This document shows positions 57,905 to 64,000 of a DNA stretch of 64,000 nt, one piece after another. The notes beneath the pieces were generated by a model that saw only the letters and a list, made by a program, of their open reading frames with translations, had not been told where the DNA came from and did not search any database. Within the stretch, counting starts at the first letter, position 1. The number at the start of each line of letters is the position of its first letter. The stretch is from Rathayibacter sp. VKM Ac-2760 (lineage in GTDB: Bacteria > Actinomycetota > Actinomycetes > Actinomycetales > Microbacteriaceae): assembly GCF_009834185.1 (NCBI RefSeq), contig NZ_CP047173.1, forward strand, positions 2,232,001-2,296,000, read 5' to 3'. The translations under genes were made by a program, and so were the position numbers.

Positions 57905-58788
57905 GCCTCGGGGATGGAGCGCTCGTAGAACGCCGGGCGCTCGACGTCGGGGTCGGGTCCGCTGCGGACGCCGGTGTCGAGGGCGTCGATCCGGGTCAGC
58001 TCGTCGTCGCTCAGCTCGAAGTCGAAGACATCGAAGTTCGCCGCGATCCGCTCGGGGTTCGTCGACTTGGGGATCGCGGAGCGGCCCTGCTGCAGGTGCC
58101 AGCGGAGCATCACCTGCGCCGGGCTCTTGCCGTGCTCGGCGGCGATCGCGCCGATCGTCGCGTCGTCCATCACGCTGCGGCGCTCGTCGCCCCAGCCGGG
58201 GTAGAAGGTGATGCCGCCGATCGGCGACCAGGCCTGGGTGAGGATGCCGCGCTCGGCGTCCTCGCGGCGGAGGTCGGGCTGGCTGAAGTACGGGTGCAGC
58301 TCGACCTGGTTGACGGCGGGGATCACGTCGACCTCGGCTAGCAGCCGCGCGAGGTGCGCGGGCGTGAAGTTGCTGACGCCGATCGCGCGGACGCCTCCGT
58401 CGGCGAGCAGCTTCTCGAGGGCCCGGTAGGCGGCGATCGTGCTGTCGAAGTGCGCGGGCACGGGCTGGTGCAGGATCAGCAGGTCGAGCTGCTCGACGCC
58501 GAGCTTGCCGGTCGCCTTCTCGAACGCGTGCAGGGTCTCGTCGTAGCCGTAGTCGGTGACCCAGACCTTCGTCTCGATGAACACGTCGGAGCGGTCGATG
58601 CCGGAGCGGCGGATGCCCTCGCCGACCTCGCGCTCGTTGCCGTAGGCGGCGGCGGTGTCGATGTGGCGGTAGCCGGCCTCGAGGGCGGACTGCACGGCGG
58701 CGGTCGTCTCCTCGGGGGCGCTCTGGAAGACGCCGAGTCCGAGAGCGGGGAGTGTGACGCCGTTGTTGAGGGTGAGGTGCAGGGTCAT
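57901..58788 (-). CDS. Aldo-keto reductase (AKR5-like, 2,5-diketogluconate-reductase type)
   Basis: A 295-residue TIM-barrel reductase: GVFQSAPEET, HIDTAAAYGNE with catalytic Asp and Tyr, VFIETKVWVTD with the Lys, and LLILHQP with the His region (His to Gln-Pro context as in AKR5). IPKSTNPERI is the NADPH site. Substrate unknown. TAGCGT ends six bases before the ATG. First gene of a two-gene operon with the XRE regulator. Confidence 0.93.
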   Translation of the reverse strand: MTLHLTLNNGVTLPALGLGVFQSAPEETTAAVQSALEAGYRHIDTAAAYGNEREVGEGIRRSGIDRSDVFIETKVWVTDYGYDETLHAFEKATGKLGVEQLDLLILHQPVPAHFDSTIAAYRALEKLLADGGVRAIGVSNFTPAHLARLLAEVDVIPAVNQVELHPYFSQPDLRREDAERGILTQAWSPIGGITFYPGWGDERRSVMDDATIGAIAAEHGKSPAQVMLRWHLQQGRSAIPKSTNPERIAANFDVFDFELSDDELTRIDALDTGVRSGPDPDVERPAFYERSIPEA

Positions 58789-58914
58789 GCCTCCACGCTA
58801 GGACGCCGACGGCCGCGGAGGGAGGGGCTGGCAGTACACGGAAGAGCGGGGTCTCCCGCGGGCGCGGAGACCGCGCTTTCCTGGGTGCGACCGCCCACGA
58901 TCAAGGAGAACCCC

Positions 58915-59931
58915 ATGGAGTACCGCCCGCTCGGACGCACCGGAGTGTCCGTCAGCCCGCTCGCCCTCGGCACGATGATGTTCGGCCCCTGGGGCAACGA
59001 CGACCGCGCCGACTCGATCCGCGTCATCCACGCCGCCCTCGACGCCGGGATCAATTTCGTGGACACCGCCGACGTCTACTCCGGCGGCGTCTCCGAGGAG
59101 ATCGTCGGCGAGGCCCTCCAGGGCCGCCGCGACGACGTCGTCCTCGCCACCAAGTTCTTCATGCCGATGGGAGACGGACCCAACCGCTCCGGCGGCTCGC
59201 GGAAGTACATCATGCGCGCCGTCGAGGACTCGCTCCGCCGCCTCGGCACCGACTACATCGACGTCTACCAAATGCACCGCCCGAGCCCCACCACCGACGT
59301 CGAGGAGACCCTCGGCGCCCTCACCGACCTCGTCCGCCAGGGCAAGGTCCGCTCGATCGGCTCGTCCTCCTACTCCGGCAGCCAGATCGTCGAGGCGCAG
59401 TGGGCCGCCCGCGAGCGCGGACTCGAGCGCTTCGTCACCGAGCAGCCGCCCTACTCGATCCTCGTCCGCGGCATCGAGGCGGACGTGCTCCCCGCCACCC
59501 AGCGCCACGGCATGGGCACCCTCACCTACAGCCCGCTCGCCGGCGGCTGGCTCTCCGGACGCTGGCGCAAGGACGCGGCGGGGACCCCGACCTCCTCCGC
59601 CCGGCCGAGCGCCCGCTTCGACATGAGCACACCGGCCAACCAGCGCAAGCTCGACGTGGTGGAGGAGCTCGCCCTGCTCGCCGACAGCGCGGGTGTCCCG
59701 CTGATCCAGCTCGCGATCGCCTTCGTGATCCGGCACCCCGGCGTCACGTCCGCGATCATCGGGCCGCGCACCCTGGAGCAGCTGCAGTCCCAGCTCCCCG
59801 CCGCCGACGTGGTCCTCGCCGCCGAGGTGCTCGACCGCATCGACGAGCTGGTCGCGCCGGGCGTCACCCTCAACCCGGACGACACCAGCTACGGCGCGGT
59901 GGAGCTGACGCCGTCGGCGCGCCGCCGCTGA
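58915..59931 (+). CDS. Aldo-keto reductase (YghZ/AKR14-like)
   Basis: A 338-residue reductase starting MEYRPLGRTGVSVSPLALGT. Catalytic residues lie in FVDTADVYSGGVSEEI (Asp, Tyr), VLATKFFMP (Lys) and YQMHRPSP (His); TSAIIGPRTLEQLQSQL binds NADPH. Likely reduces small aldehydes. ATG 58915 has CAAGGAG upstream. It is divergent from the other reductase gene; the 126-bp gap shows no clear shared operator. Confidence 0.93.
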   Translation: MEYRPLGRTGVSVSPLALGTMMFGPWGNDDRADSIRVIHAALDAGINFVDTADVYSGGVSEEIVGEALQGRRDDVVLATKFFMPMGDGPNRSGGSRKYIMRAVEDSLRRLGTDYIDVYQMHRPSPTTDVEETLGALTDLVRQGKVRSIGSSSYSGSQIVEAQWAARERGLERFVTEQPPYSILVRGIEADVLPATQRHGMGTLTYSPLAGGWLSGRWRKDAAGTPTSSARPSARFDMSTPANQRKLDVVEELALLADSAGVPLIQLAIAFVIRHPGVTSAIIGPRTLEQLQSQLPAADVVLAAEVLDRIDELVAPGVTLNPDDTSYGAVELTPSARRR

Positions 59932-59950
59932 ACAGGGGTCCCGCGAGTCA

Positions 59951-60355
59951 TCAGGGGGAGGGCGCCGAGGACCAGTAGTCCGCGCGGAGCTCGAGCAGCG
60001 GACCGCGGACGTCGGAGCCGAGCCGGATCGTGCGCGGGTCCCAGAGGTCGCCGAGCAGGCGGACCTGCGGATCGGTCCCGAGGGCGCGCTCGAGCTCCTC
60101 GGGCGTCGTGCCGTCCGGCGGCCGCACCGAGACGACGAGCCAGCAGCCGCCGGACGCGCACTCGGCGCTCTCCCCGACGACCGCACTGCCGGCCGGCAGC
60201 GGAATCGCCGCGGCGGGAGGCACGTCGCCCTCCGTCGCTCCGAGGAACAGGAGGGCGTACCGCCCGAGGAGCAGGAGGATCGCCGCGACGAGCACCGTCA
60301 CGGTGAGGCCGAGGACGGGCACGTGGCGTTCGCGCGGCGGGGTCGCGGGGGTCAC
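59951..60355 (-). CDS. Small membrane-anchored protein
   Basis: A 134-residue protein with an N-terminal helix (about 13-37) and an extracytoplasmic domain with Cys pair ECASGGCWLVV. No family recognised. A GTG start at 60355 fits. It lies 22 nt downstream of the M1 peptidase gene and is probably cotranscribed. Confidence 0.72.
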   Translation of the reverse strand: MTPATPPRERHVPVLGLTVTVLVAAILLLLGRYALLFLGATEGDVPPAAAIPLPAGSAVVGESAECASGGCWLVVSVRPPDGTTPEELERALGTDPQVRLLGDLWDPRTIRLGSDVRGPLLELRADYWSSAPSP

Positions 60356-60377
60356 GGGGGTGTCGCCGGGGCTCCGG

Positions 60378-61808
60378 CTACAGGCCCGCCGGCTTCTCCG
60401 GGGTGCGCAGCCAGGTGTCGAAGAAGGCGGTGAGGTCCTGGCCCGAGACGGACTCGGCGAGGGACTGCAGGTCGGCGGTCGTCACGTTCCCGTAGCGGTT
60501 CTCGGCGGCCCAGCGCTTCAGCAGCGTGCCGAACGCGTCGTCGCCGAGGGTGCGGCGCAGCTCGACGAGGGTCAGGCCGCCGCGGGCGTAGATCGGGCTG
60601 TCGAAGAGGCCGGCGGCGCCCGGGTCGGCGACCTCCGTCGCCCAGAACGGGTCGTCCGCGGGGATCGCGGCGACCTCGGCGGCCGACTCCTCGACGGTCG
60701 GCCCGCCGTCGTGCTCCGCCCACAGCCATTCGGCGTAGGTGGCGAAGCCCTCGTTGAGCCAGATGTCCGCCCAGACGCGGGGCGTCACGCTGTCGCCGAA
60801 CCACTGGTGCGAGATCTCGTGCGCGACCGTCGACGTGTCGGCGCCGCCCGAGTAGAACGAGCGGCCCTGCGTCTCGAGGGCGTAGCCGATGTCGTCGTCG
60901 TCGACGACGGCGCCACCGGAGCGGAAGGGGTACGGCCCGAAGACCTGGGTGAAGTAGTCGATGATGTCGCCCTGCCGCGCGAGCGCCGCCTCGGTGGCCG
61001 CGCGGGTCTCGCCGGTGATGTCGCGGTCGACGGCGTCGATGCTCAGCACGCCGCCGGCCCGCGAGCGCACCAGGTCGTAGTCGCCGATGTTCACCATCGC
61101 GAGGTAGCTCGCCATCGGACTGGTCTCGACCCAGCTGGAGGTGGTCCAGCCGCCGCGGGTGACGGGCGAGCCGACCGGTGCGCCGTTCGCGACGGCGGTC
61201 CGACCCTCCGGGACCGTGAGGGTGAAGGAGTAGCGCGCCTTGTCGGCCGGCGAGTCGTTCACCGGGTACCAGGTCGAGGCGCCGTCGGGCTCGCTCGCGA
61301 CGAGCGCGCCGTCGTCGGTCGACCACCAGCCGTAGGGAGCGCCGGTCGCATCGACCGGGTTGCCGGTCGTCCCGGCGTAGCGGATGTCGACGAGGGCCGG
61401 CGCGCCCTTCTTCAGCGAGCGGGCCGGCGTGATCGTCAGCTCGTCGCCGGCCTGCGCGAACGTCGCGCCGCGGCCGTTGACCGAGACCTTCGAGACCGTG
61501 AGCCCGCGCAGGTCGAAGGAGAACGCGCTGAGCTCCGTCGTCGGCGCGAGGGAGATCACGGCGCGGCCGGTCAGCGCGCGCGGCGCGGGATCGTAGGTGA
61601 GGAAGAGGCTGTAGGTCAGCGCGTCGAAGCCCGAGCTGCCGAGGCCGGGGAAGTACGGATCGCCCGAGCTGGTGCCCCCGGCGGTCCCCGCCTTCGCGGC
61701 GGAGGCGGGAGCGGCGGCCGCGGCCGGGGCCGCGACGAGGGCGGCGGCGGTGAGGAGCGCGGCGGCGGCGAGCGCACTGCGGCGGCGGCGGGACATCATC
61801 CTGGGCAT
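60378..61808 (-). CDS. Secreted M1-family metallopeptidase
   Basis: A 476-residue aminopeptidase-type protein. Signal peptide (about residues 1-35, MMSRRRRSALAAAALLTAAA). The M1 N-terminal beta domain is followed by the catalytic domain with zinc motif HEISHQWFGD and the third ligand in WLNEGFATYAEW; the substrate-binding GxMEN-like segment is altered. It lacks the C-terminal helical domain of large M1 enzymes. It probably trims peptides outside the cell. ATG 61808 is used; one three codons later is possible. Confidence 0.92.
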   Translation of the reverse strand: MPRMMSRRRRSALAAAALLTAAALVAAPAAAAAPASAAKAGTAGGTSSGDPYFPGLGSSGFDALTYSLFLTYDPAPRALTGRAVISLAPTTELSAFSFDLRGLTVSKVSVNGRGATFAQAGDELTITPARSLKKGAPALVDIRYAGTTGNPVDATGAPYGWWSTDDGALVASEPDGASTWYPVNDSPADKARYSFTLTVPEGRTAVANGAPVGSPVTRGGWTTSSWVETSPMASYLAMVNIGDYDLVRSRAGGVLSIDAVDRDITGETRAATEAALARQGDIIDYFTQVFGPYPFRSGGAVVDDDDIGYALETQGRSFYSGGADTSTVAHEISHQWFGDSVTPRVWADIWLNEGFATYAEWLWAEHDGGPTVEESAAEVAAIPADDPFWATEVADPGAAGLFDSPIYARGGLTLVELRRTLGDDAFGTLLKRWAAENRYGNVTTADLQSLAESVSGQDLTAFFDTWLRTPEKPAGL

Positions 61809-61860
61809 GCCGCACACGCTAGTCCTCCGGGCGGCGTTCGGCCTCGGGTAGCGTTCGGGG

Positions 61861-62325
61861 GTGCTCACCCCCTACGACGACCGCGGCGACTTCCTCGCCC
61901 AGGCGCACGAGGTGACCCGCGCGATCGTCGCCGAGTTCGACGAGCTGCCCGACGAGAGCTGGGTGGGCCTGCTCCGGACCTTCCCCGAGAACGGCTGCGA
62001 GTCCGCCTCCTGGGTGGTCGGCAGCATCCTCGCCGAGCTCGGCTTCGGCGACTGGGTGATGGTCGGCCGCTCCGACCCCGCCGGCTCGGGCCGGCACGTC
62101 TGGCTGGAGCAGCGCGACGCGGCCGGCGGCGTCCGCTACACGGTCGACGCCTCGATCCACCAGTTCGACGGCTTCACCGAGCTGCAGACCGGCCGCGGCG
62201 CCCTCGCCGCGCACGCCCGCTGGCCGGGCCGGGAGTGGGAGACGCCGATCCGCACCTCCGCCCGCCGCTACGCGCACCCCGTCTACGCCGGACCGCTCGC
62301 CTGGACGCGGGAGCGGCTGCTCTAG
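61861..62325 (+). CDS. Hypothetical protein with Cys-His-Asp arrangement
   Basis: A 154-residue soluble protein. TFPENGCESASWVVGSILAE, RHVWLEQ and YTVDASIHQFDGF are placed like the Cys, His and Asp of transglutaminase- or papain-fold hydrolases, but no family is recognised, so that reading is a guess. GTG 61861 has TAGCGT exactly six bases upstream. It is convergent with the UvrA-like gene, and 13-bp repeats span both stops. Confidence 0.75.
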   Translation: MLTPYDDRGDFLAQAHEVTRAIVAEFDELPDESWVGLLRTFPENGCESASWVVGSILAELGFGDWVMVGRSDPAGSGRHVWLEQRDAAGGVRYTVDASIHQFDGFTELQTGRGALAAHARWPGREWETPIRTSARRYAHPVYAGPLAWTRERLL

Positions 62326-62358
62326 ACGGCCGCTCCAGACGGCCGGTCTAGACGGCGG
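62320..62358. repeat. 13-bp tandem repeat across two convergent stops
   Basis: CTCTAGACGGCCG, CTCCAGACGGCCG and GTCTAGACGGCGG start at 62320, 62333 and 62346. The plus-strand TAG (62323-62325) is in the first and the minus-strand TAG (62348-62350) in the third. Confidence 0.85.
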
Positions 62359-64000
62359 GCGCGCGACGCTCGAGCGCCGCCGCCAGATACGGCGCCGTCA
62401 CGCTGCCCTCCGCCCGCGCCACCTGCTCGGGCGTGCCGGTCGCGACGACCGCTCCCCCGGCCTCGCCGGCGCCCGGCCCGAGGTCGACGACCCAGTCCGC
62501 GTCGGCGACGATGCGCATGTCGTGCTCGACGACGATCACCGTGTTCCCGGCGTCGACGAGGTGCTGCAGGTGGCTCAGCAGCCGGTCGGCGTCGGCGGGA
62601 TGCAGGCCGGACGTCGGCTCGTCGAGCAGGTAGAGCGTGTCGCCGCGCTGCGCCCGCCGCAGCTCCGAGGCCAGCTTCACCCGCTGCGCCTCGCCGCCGG
62701 AGAGCTCCGGTGCGGGCTGGCCGAGCGCGACGTAGCCGAGGCCCACGTCGAGCAGCGCGTCGAGGTGGAGGCCGATCTCCGCCTCCTCCGCGAAGACCTC
62801 GCGCGCCGCCGTGACGCTCAGCGCGAGCACGTCGGCGATCGACCGTCCGTTCCAGGTCACCTCGAGCGTCTCGTCGTTGTAGCGCGAGCCGCCGCACGCG
62901 GTGCACGGCGCCTCGACGGTGGGCAGGAACAGCAGCTCCACCTCCATCGTCCCCTCGCCCTTGCAGACCGGGCAGCGCCCGCTGGGCAGGTTGAAGGAGA
63001 AGCGGCCCGCACCGTAGCGCCGCCGCCTCGCCTCCGGGGTCGCCGCGAACAGGGCGCGCACCCGGTCGAACAGCCCGGTGTAGGTGGCGACGTTGGAGCG
63101 CGAGGTGCGGCCGATCGGCGTCTGGCTGACCTGCACGACGCGCCGGAGCCGCTCGGCGGGGCCGCTCGCGCGGCCGGTGGTCGCATCGGCGGACGGCTCG
63201 AGCAGCGGATCGTCGGCGGCGCGGTCGTCCGGTGCGTTCTCCGCCGTCTCCTCCGCCGTCTCCTCCGCCAGGTCCGCCCGGAGGCTCGCCCGCAGCAGAT
63301 CCGGCAGCGCCCGGTTCACCAGCGTCGACTTGCCCGAGCCCGAGACTCCGGTCACCGCGGTCAGCGCCCCGAGCGGGAACGAGACCGACAGCCCGCGCAG
63401 GTTGTTGCGGGAGACGTCGGTCAGCCGCACCTGCGCGTCGGGCGTCCGCCGCGCGGGCAGCGGCGGCACCGGGTCGGCGGTCTCGGGGAAGAGGTAGCGC
63501 CGGGTGACCGAGTCGGCGGCGTCGCGCAGCCCCTCCGGCTCGCCCGAGTAGACGACCGTGCCGCCGCCGGTGCCGGCCGCCGGCCCGATGTCGACGATCC
63601 AGTCCGCCGCGCGCACGACCTCGAGCGAGTGCTCGACGAAGAAGACCGTGTTGCCGCTCGCCCGCAGCGCCCGCAGGATGCCCAGGAGCGCCTCGGTGTC
63701 TGCCGGGTGCAGCCCCGTCGACGGCTCGTCCAGCACGAACACCACGCCGAACAGGCGCGAGAGCACCTGGGTGGCGAGCCGCATCCGCTGCAGCTCCCCC
63801 GAGGACAGCGTCGGCGTCGACCGGTCCAGCGACAGGTAGCCGAGCCCGAGATCGACGATCGGCGCCATCCGGGAGACGAGGTCGGAGACGAGCCGCTGCG
63901 CCGCGAGCCGCGTCTCCGGGGCGGGCGCCGCGCCTCCCGCCGGCACCCAGCCCGGCTCGAGCACCCGCCCGAGCAGCGCGGCGAGCTCGCCGAGCGGCAG
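62348..64000 (-). CDS. UvrA-like excinuclease ATPase (5' end outside window)
   Basis: The frame continues to the window edge, so the N-terminus is missing; 550 residues are visible. It holds the end of the first ATPase unit (TLSSGELQRMRLATQVLSRL, VLDEPSTGLHP) and the whole second unit: Walker A GVSGSGKST, zinc module CPVCKGEGTME with CTACGGSRY, signature ELSGGEAQRVKLASELR and Walker B LYLLDEPTSGLHP. An acidic insert (ETAEETAENAPDDRAADD) follows the second Walker A. It belongs to the UvrA2-like group, often linked to drug resistance rather than core repair. Confidence 0.92.
   Translation of the reverse strand: MPLGELAALLGRVLEPGWVPAGGAAPAPETRLAAQRLVSDLVSRMAPIVDLGLGYLSLDRSTPTLSSGELQRMRLATQVLSRLFGVVFVLDEPSTGLHPADTEALLGILRALRASGNTVFFVEHSLEVVRAADWIVDIGPAAGTGGGTVVYSGEPEGLRDAADSVTRRYLFPETADPVPPLPARRTPDAQVRLTDVSRNNLRGLSVSFPLGALTAVTGVSGSGKSTLVNRALPDLLRASLRADLAEETAEETAENAPDDRAADDPLLEPSADATTGRASGPAERLRRVVQVSQTPIGRTSRSNVATYTGLFDRVRALFAATPEARRRRYGAGRFSFNLPSGRCPVCKGEGTMEVELLFLPTVEAPCTACGGSRYNDETLEVTWNGRSIADVLALSVTAAREVFAEEAEIGLHLDALLDVGLGYVALGQPAPELSGGEAQRVKLASELRRAQRGDTLYLLDEPTSGLHPADADRLLSHLQHLVDAGNTVIVVEHDMRIVADADWVVDLGPGAGEAGGAVVATGTPEQVARAEGSVTAPYLAAALERRAPAV

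Noticed and set aside
1..64000. Genomic island or prophage
   Set aside because: No integrase, transposase, tRNA, phage gene or shift in base composition was seen.

Overview
The window is about 72% G+C chromosomal DNA from an actinobacterium, most likely the family Microbacteriaceae (Rathayibacter, Curtobacterium or a relative). The evidence is the base composition and codon use, a DUF222/HNH endonuclease gene of the kind abundant in that family, a cell-wall-binding-repeat protein, many apparently leaderless genes, and the dispersed GGTCGAGTAGCC...GTATCGAGACC inverted repeat. The family assignment rests on these features, not on a marker gene. I see no rRNA, tRNA, CRISPR array, integrase, transposase or prophage gene.

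Layout. 1-9.4 kb: the 3' part of a GH2 beta-galactosidase, a DM13-like lipoprotein, a DUF1905 protein, a striking non-coding array of 92-bp tandem repeats (3908-4560), a membrane protein, a divergent NmrA-like reductase/TetR pair, and small enzymes. 9.4-18 kb: an LCP cell-wall ligase, a CWB2 surface protein, a flavin monooxygenase with its MarR regulator, a frameshifted immunity-like gene, a PadR/membrane-protein pair and an EamA transporter. 18-26.8 kb: a secreted alkaline phosphatase behind a good PHO box, an orphan ECF sigma factor, a ThrE exporter, and a divergent hydrolase/TetR pair with two operator-like dyads. 26.9-32 kb: DUF222/HNH protein, VanZ-like protein, two SDRs, AraC and TetR regulators. 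32.3-35.5 kb: a complete molybdate operon (modA, a Mop/HTH protein, modB, modC). 35.6-42.1 kb: an oligosaccharide ABC importer (binding protein, two permeases, DUF624 protein, degenerate SDR) facing a LacI regulator across tandem operator-like sites; a fragment of a second binding-protein gene lies beyond the regulator. 42.1-48 kb: a CaCA-type cation antiporter, AraC regulator, a YgiC/YgiB-type pair, a HEAT-like protein and a lipoprotein. 48-55.3 kb: a TetR-controlled MMPL exporter, a two-component system and a NatA/NatB-type ABC exporter. 55.4-64 kb: a G6PDH-like protein lacking a canonical lysine, an XRE regulator with an aldo-keto reductase, a second aldo-keto reductase, an M1 peptidase and a truncated UvrA-like ATPase.

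Three patterns run across the window. First, four copies of a 66-bp hairpin, each 13-30 nt after a plus-strand stop codon. Second, short tandem duplications concentrated at stop codons and linkers; the unit is a multiple of 3 in all copies inside genes and of any length between genes. Third, a -10-like hexamer ending exactly six bases before the start codon of at least sixteen genes, which suggests widespread leaderless transcription. The 92-bp array, with two hairpins per unit and no coding explanation, is the strongest candidate for something undescribed.
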